DNA of 51,000 nt, taken from NCBI RefSeq assembly GCF_964340395.1, contig NC_135563.1:19236151-19287150 (forward strand), written 5' to 3'. The position numbers and the translations under genes were made by a program. Shown piece by piece: positions 23,587-36,221 of this stretch. This stretch comes from Glandiceps talaboti. Its lineage: Eukaryota; Hemichordata; Enteropneusta; Spengelidae. Within the stretch, counting starts at the first letter, position 1; every line of letters begins with the position of its first letter. A model generated the notes under the pieces. It ran no database searches. It was given only the letters and a program-made list of their open reading frames with translations, and was not told the DNA's origin.

Positions 23587-24931
23587 GACTCTTTGAGTAG
23601 AGTATATCTAGATGGTGTTATGATGATCAAAGTATTCCCAGGTCAACTACATGCAATAACAAAACTCTGAATTATTATAAAGGAAAACAATAATGTAATG
23701 GAGATAAGGACAAAATCAGATTATGATTAAAACCTAGGTATGAAAAACAGTTATTTGGCAGAGATATAGAAAAAACGATAACACTAATATTATGGTGACT
23801 CAAGCCTGAAACTTAGCAAAATTTTTTGATACTGAGCAAGAAGTAGATGGGAGTCTTTTGACTTGTCTGTTATGAGGGTTAATAAATAAATCAATTAAAA
23901 AAATATATGCTACAGAAACATGTATAAACCAAAATCCTTATCGACAATTCAGTGTGTATGACTGTGGATGTATGTATGTCTCCCTATCCATACCATGGTA
24001 TGACAGTAACAACTAACATCACTATTTTGGAATTTATGTGATTCAGTTCTAGTCTATAGCATCACATCCACAGACAAGCTTCTTACTTGTTTGTATCACA
24101 TCTAAGTAACACTAATCCTGTAGGGTTTAAATGACATCATGACGTCAGTCACACTCGCGCATCACAAGTGAAATATAAATATTACCACCGGACAGCAATA
24201 TGAGCCCCCACCCCCCTCCGTAAAGTTTGACATGCAAACATGCCATTGAAACGAAAAATACCTGCAGCGGCCAGTAACTTAGAAGTGGAGTGACTTCTGA
24301 ACGACTTGATCTATGCACACATGTGGTACAGTCCTTGTTTTTGCGACCAAAGGCTTCTTCAACATATGATAATTTATGTTACACTGTACATCTCGAATTG
24401 ATTAATAATTACCCTGATCTGTACTGTGGATCTGTGAACTTTGAGTCACAACAGTGCCAATATAAATATTTCTGTCGCCTATACCACAGGTGCTCGTATC
24501 TTGCTTTAGCCATCCTCTATCCCCAGGCCCTCCAATCAGTGGAGATACCGTTCGGTTTATGGCTTTGCCTTTACGTAAGATTACCTGTTTCACATGACTG
24601 ATCTTCTCTAGAGATATGTAATATGTGCACCCCCAGTGACCCCGAAGTAATACCTTCATGCATACCTTCACTCTACGCAATTCGCAACACGTGATAGAGG
24701 GACTGTGTTCTGCCTTACACCTTACCTACACAACAATATCCACAGCTTTGGGATCATTTCTAAACGAATCGTCGGTCCAGCGAACTATCTGAAAGGTCAG
24801 GCAAACTGGGTCGCGTCAATCGCGTCGATCGAGCTCTTCAAGTATACCGCGGAAACACCGTCACATTTTGCACGTAGTTAGGGGGTAAATTTTGATGACA
24901 TCATCAATCACATGATTTGAACGCAATAAAA
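23587..24931. promoter_or_regulatory. Bidirectional promoter region, PYROXD2 / ATP6V0E
   Basis: Start codons at 23586 (minus) and 24932 (plus) diverge across 1.34 kb. A perfect CRE (TGACGTCA) sits at 24140-24147. A CpG-rich block (gtcgcgtcaatcgcgtcgat and following, about 24809-24860) lies directly upstream of ATP6V0E and is the likely core promoter. A family II dispersed repeat copy occupies about 23700-23825. No coding exon was found. Confidence 0.6.
23700..23825. repeat. Dispersed repeat, family II copy
   Basis: Shares a 'gattaaaac-tgg-tg' start, a ttatttggcagagatata box and gataacactaat with the copy at 20910-21075. Ends are not resolved. Confidence 0.5.
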
Positions 24932-27147
24932 ATGGCGACGGCGACTGTTATCCCCGTGGTAGTTGTTACCTTATTTTGGCTTTTAGTCGGTGTTGTGGCA
25001 CCTTTTTTAGTTCCGAAAGGACCAAACAAAGGGTGAGTATATGGATAATAATTAATATATAGTTTTAATTTGTTACAGTGAGTAGAAAATATACAAAAAC
25101 GGACATGAACATCGATTCACAAATTGCTATTTTTCCATTGCCTTTTGACCTACCCATACATCTATTAGTCACACAAATATAGATACACGATACGAGTATA
25201 TGACCTACCTGCCCGATATTTGAGATTTCAAAATCCATGAGAATACACCATTTCATGTTATTTCTTTTATTGTTGCATCGATTTCGAAATGACTTGGTTG
25301 TATTTTTCTACAGTTGGAGAGGACTTGTGATCGTTGTACGAGTGGAATTGACAAATATAATTAAAAACCAAATTTGACTATCCAAAACTCTCTCAAATGA
25401 ATTTTAAAAAGCAAAAAACTCAGGAAAAAAATGTGGTCACAAGTGTAAAAGTAGGGGAAGTACAGCTGTGTGGGAACTTGTTCATATTGTAATTTAATGA
25501 AGTGGAGGAATGATTGATATACATGTACTAGAATCTTGGCTGAAGAGTTAACTTCACATCAAAACTACCAAAAAATGGAAATTTTACAAGAACAGCTTAC
25601 ATGAATATAATTAACTCAAAAACTATGTAGACATTTTCTGATAGTCTCCTTGTTTTTCATTTACACAGAATTATTCAACTGATGCTTACACTGACTGCTA
25701 TATGCTGTTATTCATTGTAAGTATCACACTAATATTGCAATTTGCAGTGTCCATTATGTACTGAGGAACTATTTCAGGCTGTCTTTTAAACACAGGAAGG
25801 GAATGAGTGCATGATAGATGATCATGATAGACAAGACCATACAACAAACAATTTAGAATTTATTTATCAACATAATCCCACTTTTCAACTTTTAATTGTA
25901 AACAGACTTTTGTTCATCATCCTACGTGGTGTTCACCTCAAAATCTGGTTCAAACAACATCTTGCGCCTACATCCTTCATAGATTTTAGGTTTTTAGTCA
26001 AATTATTTGCACAAATCATCTATTTGATATTTAGAGAGTAAATTTGTACATTGGCTATGTTATTGTTCAGATAAATAGATCTCTAAGTTTACACCAGTTC
26101 TCTTCTGTACTGATAATGGTGCATTAATGTGTTTTATATTACAGTTGGGCTTGTGCATTCATAATGCAACTCAATCCACTGATAGGACCAACACTGTCAA
26201 ATTCCACTCTTCTAGCTATACAATGGAATTGGGAGGTAAGTATTTCATTATTGACAGTCTTTTGAACCAAATGAACTGAAATTCTGTGGTAGCAGTATGC
26301 TATGACATCATATTAATGGCAGCATCCAATTTACTAAAGGGGGTGGTGTAGCGGTAGTAAATTATATATATGGTGATGCTACACAATACTGGGAAACAAA
26401 CAAAATATCACCCAGACTTATTTGTAGTGTTTTTGACAACTAAAATCGAGATGTTCACATGACCCAGGGTAGCCTAGAAATGTGTTTTTGGATTGTTTGT
26501 CATATTTGCAATTTATTATTAATTTTAACAGGACTATATTGCAAAAAATATGTAGAGCAGCTGTACAGTTTGTATATGTGACTATAAGATGTAGAAGGAT
26601 AAGATGATTGTTCAAGGATAAGATAATGTTTTGAAGTATAGACCAGGTGTCAGTTCCAACATATATTCATTGCATGTCCTCCATACAGTGCCCGGTATTT
26701 TGCATACACAGGAGGATCGTTGTCACCTGATCATACCCTGGGTTCATTAAAAATCCTTCTCTGCCATTGAAGGCATTTAGTCTTCATTCCATAAAATCAC
26801 TCACAATTAAAGAGGTCATGTCTTTTCATGTCATGATGAAAATATTTCAAATGTAATAAAGACAAAACAAGTCTGAAAATAACAACATAAACATCTTGGG
26901 ACTGGAAAATTGACTCTTACTATCCCTTGAAGCAGCTGTCAGCATATGTTAAACATACTTACAGTAACTTAGTGTACATTGGTAGACAAAGTACATGATG
27001 TAAATTTACAAAAATGACCGTATCCGTAACTAAGCTGAAATCAAAATGGAACTTTCATTTATCTCAGGTACAACAAATTAACAGAAACATTTATTTGTTT
27101 TTGTTTTACAGGGTAATTATGACAATACATGGCATTCCACATCCTAA
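24932..27147 (+). CDS. ATP6V0E: V-type proton ATPase subunit e
   Basis: Small hydrophobic subunit of the membrane V0 sector of the proton-pumping V-ATPase (endomembranes, plasma membrane). Coding exons are 24932-25032, 25669-25716, 26145-26235 and 27112-27147, encoding 91 residues; the family is usually about 80-81. Two membrane segments are visible: the N-terminal VIPVVVVTLFWLLVGVVAPF, and a second spanning exons 2-3 (LTLTAICCYSLFWACAFIM). Diagnostic motifs are PKGPN-G between them and QLNPLIGP after the second. A possible N-glycosylation site (NST) follows, as in the vertebrate protein. The short fourth exon adds a polar tail (GNYDNTWHSTS) longer than in vertebrates. The start codon follows a CpG-rich stretch and gives the family N-terminus. 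Vertebrates have two paralogues (e1, e2); no choice is implied here. Confidence 0.95.
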
Positions 27148-27344
27148 TTGGACAGACAGATCTGCTTTATTTTTGTTTCCTAGAAGAATTGGAAGATAGA
27201 ACATCCATCTGAGAAAAAAAATCAGTGGTGTTTGCAGAAAACGTGATTGTATTAAAAACATATTTAGAGTTAGTGTAGATTTTATCCAGGAAGAGAGCAA
27301 GGATGAAACGATTACTAGAAATCATGACCATAATAAAATGGTTA

Positions 27345-27350
27345 AATAAA
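27345..27350 (+). terminator. Poly(A) signal for ATP6V0E
   Basis: AATAAA about 200 bp after the stop codon; a second near-overlapping AATAAA lies at about 27332. Confidence 0.65.
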
Positions 27351-30200
27351 GTCTAGGAAAGCCCTTCTTCCCATGTATATGCAAATATACAGATTTTACA
27401 ATCAGTGCATCCCCCCCCCCCCCCCCCCGAAGAGTATTTTGTGGAATTGTAAGTTATTACAGAATTTGTTATGTGGTGATTCAAGGAGTGTATTGTGGTA
27501 CAAAATAGTAATGAGGGTGTTTAATTCGGTTTTATGGGTGAAGAGTAGGTTTTACTTTTTGTGCTGGAATTTTTCTTTTCGTTGGTAGTCTTGTAAATCA
27601 GGTTGTTATTTATATGTCTAATGTTTATTTCAAACTGAAAGTTTTCTTTCAAAAAAAAGTATAGACATAAATGTGGTAACGTATACGTTGAAGATTTGAA
27701 TGAAAAATTAATACCTCATTTTGAAAGTGCAAATAAATCTATACCAGCGGTTTTGGTAAGGTTTTGGAACCATGCTAACATAGCTTATACCATGCATGAG
27801 TTTTTTGTGGAACCATGGTAAAAAAAAACAAGGAAAGTTTGGTAGATTTTAATCAACTCCCTTATCTGGAAACATTGCCAAGTATACGCTTGCTGTCTAC
27901 TACGATATAGTCAAGTAATTTCTGCATTGTCATCAATGAACTGAAACTACACTCTTTGGAGCAATTTTGCTATCCAGAAAAATTATCAAAATAGTACAAA
28001 AAGTAGTCATGTGACCATGTATTTATGTCATTTCATCCAACCTGTTCATTGTTAAATTTTGTAGTGGGTTTCAAAACATAGTGTACATCAAAATCATATT
28101 TTTAGTGAAAACCCTGTGCAAGTTTTGGTGATCATGAATTAATGGTTTGTCAAAACTAACATGACCAGCTCTGAAAGTGAATACGTTTTGGGTTCCATTG
28201 ATTTTACAAAAAATAAACGTGTGTATATAACAACAAAGATAAAATCTAATAGGTAGTAAATTCCATAATGTAGAATTCTGCATGACACAATACCTAGTAC
28301 CCAGTCGTTTACAATAAGTGTATTCTGATGTTAATGTATTGAATGTTGTGTATTTACATTGTCTCTCCTGCAATGATACTTTAAAGATGTGTACATGTAC
28401 ATAGAGTGTATAAAGAAACCACACTGTACAAGAGATTTGGTGTCAATTGTAAGTCAAAATGTAACATATTAAAAGTGAACTGAAAAAGACATGGTCATCT
28501 TCGACTTCTTTATCGTGTGTGGTTGGGAATTTCGTTGACAAATAATTTTGAAACCACTCTTGAGAAGTCCTGGAAAAAGGAAATTTTGATGTGGCAAGAT
28601 GAAAATATTGACAAGTACCATTACTGCCAAACTAGAGATTCTAAAGTTTCAATTACGTGCTACATTAGGTTTTTTTATGGTGCACACACTTTCTGTTACA
28701 AATTACACAAACAAAATTCAGACACTGATAGCATGCAAGCATAAAATGATACATTGCATGTCACTGAACACAAATCAACATCACTGTTGGATGAAAGCTG
28801 TGTGTATTCATAGTAAGATAAAATGTAAGATGCCGTGTGTGTGTTATCAGTGCTTGTATTCTGTATGTATAATTTGTAACCACAAAAAATGTGAGATGTA
28901 AAAAAACATTGAGCTGCTTAAGTAATCTTTTAATTTAATTTATTTCATAAGAATAGGGCCACCACCCATAATTCGACAAAAAAGAAAAAAAATAAATAAC
29001 TTTTTAAACACTGACAAATAAAATAGAAATTACAAAGATAATAGCATCTTCTCTGAGTAAAAAAACTTTGAATACAAAAATAGACAAACTAAGAAGTGTA
29101 AGTTGATTTCTGGTCGAAAGTAAGGTTATTGCTCCGTTATTGATTACATAACAATTCCATGAGATTGACAGTGAAATGGCTAAGCTAGCTAGTGACATGT
29201 ATGAGAGTCTAGACTTCAGGTTCATATCAAAACTTTACTGGATCCTAAAACGTTTATCGAGCCAGTGTAAATAAGCTTCATTTCTTCTTATCCCCCAAAG
29301 CAGTGTTTGTTTCATTGTCAGCCGTTACATAAAAAGCGTCTAGTAAAGGAAGCCCCCCCCCCCCCCCAACGGTCGACTGAGTAACAGAATCCACATTATA
29401 TTGAAGGGTTTCCATTTTCAAGATCGACGTTGATGGCGCACTCTCAAAATGCAAAGTAAGATTATTCACATGGATTGTTCATCTTCTACCTCATTTTGAT
29501 CTTGTCGTTTTGGTGGTTTGAAATCCTGTTAACCTCGCCAAAATTTACACATTTATCACAGTTGGTACTGTATTTAGACAAAGAAAGGAACTTGATCATT
29601 CAATCAGTAATTATTAACATATTTGATATTTGGCAAGATTGTTTATTAGATACGCAGCGGCAGTCTTCTGTCAACTTGGTGAAGTATTTGATGAAAATTC
29701 AAACTATGTCTCTGCCTACTTATATTCGGGATACTGATACTAAGGTTTTACTTTGGATGCGCTCATTAACTCCTTTTTTTCACCATAAAAGTACGATGTA
29801 CCGTGAGATCACGTGCCTGATACGTACCTACATGTTTATTAGCCATACTCAAGGAGTCTGTTTCAGCTTCTCTTCTTAATGCTGAAGAGTGTTGCACTTT
29901 TTTGATATTCTCGTTGGTACTTAGCTGATAGAGTAATTCAATGGCCATGATGACGTCATTCAGTTAGTCTATATTTGTAACAATACTGGCAATTAGTTTA
30001 TTAAATTTACCCAAGATCTCACTTTATTTGTTCTTTTCTACTTTAATCACCATTCTCGTTGGTCAACAGAGAATGGGGAAACACTAATTAATTCGATATG
30101 GAACAGAATCGGATCCTTTTATATTTTGATTGAAGTCGAAAGTTAAATTGGCCTTGACTTTGACGACCGACATTTCTATTTCTAAACTTGACTAACCGCT
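27351..30200. other. Intergenic stretch, no gene seen
   Basis: It holds a poly(C) run (27411-27428), a MITE-like copy (27745-27877), a second C run near 29352-29367 and a CRE-like TGACGTCA at 29951. The longest open frame (about 29475-29879) lacks an ATG start and resembles nothing I know, so it is not called. Confidence 0.6.
27745..27877. repeat. MITE-like copy (family I)
   Basis: It starts CAGCGGTTTTGGTAAGG and ends near ccttatctggaaacattg, resembling the inverted ends of the 22060-22230 element. It shares the internal gtagatttta block. Ends are approximate. Confidence 0.55.
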
Positions 30201-30212
30201 GTATATATACAC

Positions 30213-30298
30213 GAGAGAGAGAGAGAGAGAGAGAGAGATCATAAAATAGGCAAAGTAATTGTACATTTGTATATATAGAGTTCTCTGTATTTTGCGCC

Positions 30299-30359
<61 letters not shown>

Positions 30360-30466
30360 GGCAGGCAGGCAGGCAGACAGGCAGGCAGGCAGACAGACAG
30401 ACAGACAGACAGACAGGCAGGCAGGCAGGCAGGCAGACAGACAGACAGACAGACAGGCAGGCAGGC

Positions 30467-30503
<37 letters not shown>
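30213..30503. repeat. (GA)n and (ACAG/GCAG)n microsatellites
   Basis: A 26-bp GA run, then about 205 bp of acag units interspersed with gcag blocks from 30298. ORFs reading DRQT or CLSV are artefacts. Confidence 0.97.
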
Positions 30504-31800
30504 TGTATATCTATTAAAGCACCCCTAGATTTACATCACCGTTCGTACTTAACGGTAAAAGTGTGCTTTATATATTTATAGATACCTATTTATAGAACGA
30601 TTCAATACATATCGCACAAAATGATTGATTTTTTTTTCATTCACGAACAAAACGACGAAGAAATTAGACACAACAACAAAGCTAACTGGTGGCAAAGGTG
30701 CAACACGTTCGCTTTTATCATTTGACACATTTAGAAAAATCTATACTATTTAGTAATGAATTTTTTTAAGTAAACTTTACGAATTCCGGTATACATATCT
30801 TTTCAATGAGAAAAAAATACCAGTATACGTGGAAATGTGAACATCGGTGTATAGCTCTGTCGTGATTTACGATAGTTATACGGCAGTCAGTTTTGAACAC
30901 ATGAGGGGGGATGTTATTGGCTGTGTCATAAATTAACTGCTATATTTATGCAACCTTGTCATCTCCAGCTGTGTAACTGATGAAAGGATAGATCTTATTT
31001 TAGATATGCTGCACAACATTATATCACATTTTAGCTTTTTCCATTGATTACGAAGTGATCGTCTCACACCTATGCCTCTCAAAAGACTGATAATAATCAA
31101 AGCATTCTGTTCTTTTCATTTTTAGCTTCAACAAACGATATCAATCACTATCAAATCAATATCATTTTCATTTGTATGCACCATCTGTTAGATGTGACGA
31201 TAAGTTTACATGCAAAGTGTGGTTATGTTACATCGTTTCCATACTTGATTTGCTCTATCTCACCACGTGACAATTATATCAAATGTCATTGCCATTGAAT
31301 TAATGCAAACACCCTATAACATAGACTGTCAATTGTCGTCTTGACTTTTTTGTAAGTTATCTTTAACACTAATTTTGGTGATGAAATAGAATTAAAACAT
31401 GGTGTGCGTTGTACGTTCTATGAAATCAAGACGACGACGACGACGACGGATTATAGTATATTATTTATGTGTTCGAATCCTCGGTGACAGTGAGTAGTGT
31501 GTCTAGAACAGAGAATGTGGACATACATGCAGATTATTATATCGCATGTTATAGGTTATATATTGTGTAAATAATTAGTAATAAATAAATATTCCAGAAG
31601 GTTGTTTAGGAATACAATAAAATATAATCCGCGTCTGAATACAAACTATGTATAACATTCAACCAGAATATGATCATTCATTCAGACTGTCCATGTATCC
31701 GTAGATGGTTATAGGAACAGCTGTGTCTGTTCCGGTACGTGGACCTGCCTTTCGATAGGTATGATCGATTAAATATTACAATTGTCACAAGATGTACTGT
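30504..31800. other. Intergenic stretch, no gene seen
   Basis: AT-rich. It contains a short (GAC)n run at about 31430-31447 and a perfect 7-bp-arm palindrome ggaacag-ctgttcc near 31714. No exon is supported. Confidence 0.6.
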
Positions 31801-32375
31801 ATTACGGGGTTTGAACCTGTGTTTTCTGGAGTTATTTGTACTTTTGTACTCATTGAGTGAAAGAGGATATTTTATTATCTATCACAAACACTTCAGAAGT
31901 AAAAACTAACAACTCCAATCAAATCGATGAAAAACTGGAGATTGAAAAATTGAGTGCAGTATGGTCGATATAGAGCAGTCGTAAACCGAGAGTAAAACTA
32001 TCCGTAGCTCTTCAATAATGCAATTTGTGACAACCCTAAAGAGATAGTACGGGGCTGGAACGTATATTTACATTGGACCTACTTTATACTTTTGTATACA
32101 TTGAGAGTGAACAATTAGGACAACTGCAATCAAGTCGGTGAAAAACAGGAGATTGAAAAGAACTGAAGTGAGGAATGATCGATATATAGCAGCCGTAAAC
32201 CGAGAGTAAAACTATCGCTAGCTCTTCAATTTTTAATAAAACCAAGCATGTAAATCTGTGTCGTACTTATTTGGTCCTTTTGTACACATTGAGTGATTGA
32301 GGACGTTTTCTATCACAGAAACTGACAACTGCAATGAAATCGGGGGAAAACTGGAGATGAATACGATTAGTTCAA
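31801..32375. repeat. Three degenerate tandem units of about 190-250 bp
   Basis: The block 'tttgta-acattgag' recurs at about 31851, 32099 and 32287. Each is followed by 'atcacaaac...aact-caat-aaatcg-tgaaaaactggagat', and in units 1-2 by cgtaaaccgagagtaaaact and ctcttcaat. No open frame is conserved. Confidence 0.75.
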
Positions 32376-32573
32376 TAAAGTAATAGCAGACAGAGTTCAT
32401 AGTAGCTTGTAAAGGTTTGAATTCAGCAACATATCACCCTGACCGTAATTGACGGATTGGTTGACATATCATGAGAATGACGTCGCACGCAACTGTACGT
32501 TGCATATGGTTGACTATTTAAAACATTTACTCAAGCCAAAGCCTGTAACTGTAATGTCTGGCATATTCTGACA

Positions 32574-32637
32574 TAGTCCTGCTTGCAGACAGTCCATGGG
32601 TCTTAGCTATGTACTGACACGTATGCAAGCAGGACTA
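32574..32637. mobile_element. 64-bp element with 14-bp perfect inverted repeats and 9-bp target duplication
   Basis: TAGTCCTGCTTGCA (32574-32587) and its exact complement TGCAAGCAGGACTA (32624-32637) bracket a 36-bp centre. The 9-mer ATTCTGACA flanks both sides (32565-32573 and 32638-32646). No ORF. Terminal TAGTC and duplication length match the element at 18217-18325. Confidence 0.75.
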
Positions 32638-32904
32638 ATTCTGACATGCTTCGAATCATGGATTTGCTGTTACGTTGGTCGGTTGTTCCATGGTTTTGGA
32701 ACCATGTCACTTATGAACAGGAAATATGGTAAAAATGATTGATAATCTCGGAGGAACCCAGATTTGATCTTTTACCATCCAAACGAAAAACTCATCATTT
32801 TAATATGAAAAGTATATCCCTATTCATGCTGGGATCATTAAAGGTGACCACTGTCGCGTGGACGCTCCCACATTGCCGTCTAACTAATAAGTTTAGAGGA
32901 TACG

Positions 32905-33165
32905 TGCGTGTGCATGTATGTGTGCGCGTGTATGTGTCCATGCTCGCGCGCGCGTGCGTGTGCGCGTGTGCGTGCGTGTGTGTGTTTGTGTGCGCGGGGG
33001 GGGGGCGTGCATGTGAGTTAGTGAGTGAGTGAGTGAGTGAGTGAGTGAGTGAGTGAGTGAGTGAGTGAGTGAGTGAGTGAGTGAGTGAGTGAGTGGGTGG
33101 GTGGGTGGGTGGGTGGGTGGGTGAGTGAGTGAGTGAGTGAGTGAGTGAGTGAGTGAGTGAGTGAG
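32905..33165. repeat. (GT/GC)n stretch and (GTGA)n array
   Basis: An alternating purine-pyrimidine tract (about 32905-32993), a G run, then about 150 bp of gtga units with a gtgg block in the middle (33014-33165). Confidence 0.96.
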
Positions 33166-35270
33166 CGAGACAAACATGGACTGACACATGACATACTGTA
33201 AATCAGTAAAGAGAAAATATTAACCCAATTATTGTAAATCAAAGGTAAATACAAATCCAATTTATTCAACATTTACTTTCAAGACAAATACTTTTCGTTA
33301 ATCAATAGGAAAGTGTCATCTACAAGAACACACGACAAATCAATATACGATATGTCATCGACTCAACTATAAAGAAACAAATAGTAACAACCATGTTGAA
33401 ATATCTACAGCAGCATAATTTGGAAGACAAACTTGGATTGAATCAAGCAAAGACTTAAACTAATTCATACCAACAATCACATATCAAACAATATCTACAA
33501 ATTAGCATGAAATAATTGAAAATTAAAATACATGAAATTACAAAATGAGTACTGATAAAAGTGTCTTGTGCCAGCAGACAGATAAATGTTGTCAATGAAA
33601 TAGTTTATATACAAATAAATCAACTACCTAACTACATTCTCTACAATTACTAGGTAAATATCACACATACATATTAGCTAATTACAAGAGATCTTCTCGG
33701 TGTTGCATGGTTTATTCTAGTTCTAGGAGTTTGGAATTTCAAAATTGATATATTTTTTCTATATTCGGTCATTAACACCTATAACTTTCAGTTAAACATT
33801 GTATAATTTCCATGGTGCGTGTTTATGCATTCATCGCCTTGTACAGGAGGTATTACCATTGTATAATCTGAAGGAGTAGAATGCGTGTTGCTGAAGTATA
33901 ATTGTTGTGGTTTCTCGTTCTTTTTGTCTTTTCGTCGTGTTAAATAATGTTTTTCGTAGTCTCAGTCAGAAAGCTATCCGTAGGTTTGAATCTGAAAATA
34001 TCCTTCTCCACGTCTAGGGTAACGCTTTAATCTAGCACCACATTCTCTTCCAAAATTCAAATTACACAGTACATTTACTACCAACAGCTGATTACGTCAT
34101 CACGTCCTCACGTGACTTTCAGACTGGAGGTTGAGTTTTCAGTTAACGTGTTTTGCATATCCAGAGCATGTGTTTCTAGAATGAGTGAGGCATCCAATTA
34201 CAAACGCCTGTCAATGTGTGATGTACTAGTATTACTACTGACATACGCTGTTCAGTACCCGTATGTGGCCTACTAGACTTTCGATATATTGTGGCATTAC
34301 CCTAGAAGTGGGGGAGATCTTCAGAATCAAAGCCACGCGTAGCCTCTAGTCTAATATCTTTGGTACTTTCGTTCGATCATAATGTAGCAATTTGGATCAT
34401 AACCAATATATGTTGTACTATTTTTTCAAGGTAAACGTCACTTAGGTCGAGATTTTAGCCGAATTCTGCGACTGTATGTAGGGCATTTGTTTTTACATAT
34501 GTTAAACCTTAACCCAGCCGTTGTTATCTTTATAGGCACAGTGTGTCTCTTGACTAAACATCTCAGCTAGATATATGGTCCTGCACTTTACATTCTCAAT
34601 TTTTAATATCTTCCACTTTCAAGTGTTGCGTCGATAGGTACATGCATATCAAAACCACTAATTCAAGTTTTGCCTCAATGTCACTACTAGGCACTGTTGT
34701 GATTGAATATAAATTTAGGTTGTACATGTCCAACCAACAATTTATAAACCAGTTTGTCTTTCTATATTGATTGATCATCATCTTAAGTGCCATAGTAAAA
34801 TGTATCGGACTGAGGGAAGTTTATTATATCGCTAGGGTTACTACTTTTACTAGGTTCGTATCTAAGAGTTGTTATTTTCGGAGATCCCGTGACATTTTCG
34901 GGGTTATTTTACATTATCCAAGACAACACGTATACTTATGTGGACCACAGAATTAGTTCGAAAATTCAGATGAGAGTACGAAAAGATTAGATCTCCGTAT
35001 ACATTGAACAACTCTATTATCTCTGCTACTAAATCAATCTGGCCAATTATCCCTCAGCCCGTTAACGTCGTAAGAGGCTGCATTTAAAGAACTTTGCATA
35101 GGTAGACATTTTTAAAATGTTCAAAATGAAACCTAATCGACTACCTATGTTATATTAATATAATATACAGTGTTGACAAATAGATATCAAAAGAAGTATG
35201 TACTGTCTTGTCGGAAAAAACCGTAAAACCATCTCGAATGGAAGGTTTTACTAGAAGTCTCGACTTTTGT
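33166..35270. other. Downstream of the receptor gene, no other gene seen
   Basis: It includes the receptor's 3' UTR at its right end. A minus-strand AATAAA (TTTATT on plus, 34820-34825) about 450 bp past the stop codon is a candidate poly(A) signal. A compact ATTACGTCA plus CACGTGAC pair lies at 34091-34116. Confidence 0.5.
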
Positions 35271-36221
35271 TTATCGTGTCAAGTTGCCCGGTCTTATTGC
35301 AGAGTAACCGGCACCTGACGACTCTGTAGATTTACCGCTTGCAAAGCCGCTCTTCTTCCTGTCACATGTCAAAATCTTGACAAAAGCGTATCTGAAGTCC
35401 TTGTTAAACATAGTATAAATGCAGGGGTTGATTCCCGAAGACACGTACCCTAACCACGTGAAAACTAAGAAGATAGACTCGGGAATATTACAACGTGGAC
35501 AAAATCCTATTGTAATGTTGATGCAGAAAAATGGTAACCACAGAATAACAAAGCAAACAAAAACTATGACTAAAGTTTTAGCCGCTCGTTTTTCCTTGGA
35601 TCCTGCCGAACGATACGAGTCCATAGATACTAGCTCAGTGCTGACACCACCGTACGAATTCCCACGACTTTGTCTCCCAGACATAAGACTTAGCCTAACG
35701 GAACGCCGAGGCGAAGAATTCTGTATGCCCAGGGCGTTGTCACCCTTTTCTGACGACTGGGTGCTCGGATAGGAGTCTTGCAAAGCGGCAGTTAACTTAG
35801 GTATTGCAGCGCTGATGTCTTTCTTTCTACCGCGTAGTAAATTTACAGATCGAATATCAACGACAATCATCACAAGCAAAGGAATGAAGAATGACCCCAT
35901 GGACGAATATATAACGAAAGTGTAGTCGAAAAATCCACACGCCATCCCGTTATCTCTTATCACATTTGCTGGTGTGGTGAATCCAGTAATAAACAAAGGA
36001 AGAGCAATGGCTGCTGAAACTACCCAAACTGGAACAATTGTTGCTATGATACGTTGTCGTGAAGAGGCACGGTCACGTGAGTAACGAAGAGGAAAAGTCA
36101 CTGCAAGGTAGCGATTGACTGCGATTGCGCACAGGTGAAGGATGGAGGCAGTGCATAACATGACGTCCAGCGTCAAGTAACTTACACAGAGAATTTGTCC
36201 CATTCCCCAATATCCACGGAT
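35271..36221 (-). CDS. Dopamine D2-like class A GPCR, last coding exon (TM3 to C-terminus)
   Basis: The exon starts after an acceptor (tattgacag, ending 36222) and runs to TAA. Its start matches the intron position known in vertebrate D2 genes just before TM3. Seen: the TM3 Cys and TLDVMLCTASI, with the amine-binding Asp3.32; TM5 YSSMGS with three Ser of catecholamine receptors; a long Ser/Arg-rich third intracellular loop; KEKRAAKT with Glu6.30; WLPFF in TM6; FTWLGYV in TM7; and NPCIY. The tail after TM7 has a Cys suited to palmitoylation. Overall closest to D2-like dopamine receptors, with other aminergic receptors possible. Odd residues: Asn in place of Asp in the DRY motif (VNRY), Asp at Tyr5.58, Leu at Cys6.47. 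TM1-TM2 exons were not found upstream, so ligand and coupling are inference. Confidence 0.88.
   Translation of the reverse strand: MRGYWGMGQILCVSYLTLDVMLCTASILHLCAIAVNRYLAVTFPLRYSRDRASSRQRIIATIVPVWVVSAAIALPLFITGFTTPANVIRDNGMACGFFDYTFVIYSSMGSFFIPLLVMIVVDIRSVNLLRGRKKDISAAIPKLTAALQDSYPSTQSSEKGDNALGIQNSSPRRSVRLSLMSGRQSRGNSYGGVSTELVSMDSYRSAGSKEKRAAKTLVIVFVCFVILWLPFFCINITIGFCPRCNIPESIFLVFTWLGYVSSGINPCIYTMFNKDFRYAFVKILTCDRKKSGFASGKSTESSGAGYSAIRPGNLTR

Noticed and set aside
29475-29879. 134-codon plus-strand open frame in the intergenic region
   Set aside because: It begins at a TTG, not ATG, has no recognisable domain and no splice or Kozak support.
30088-30528. Long open frames reading CLSV or DRQT repeats
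   Set aside because: They are translations of the acag/gcag microsatellite; the same applies to frames over the cata, gtga and caaa arrays.
31714-31733. Palindrome ggaacag-ctgttcc as a steroid-receptor response element
   Set aside because: The half-site spacing is 8, not the required 3.
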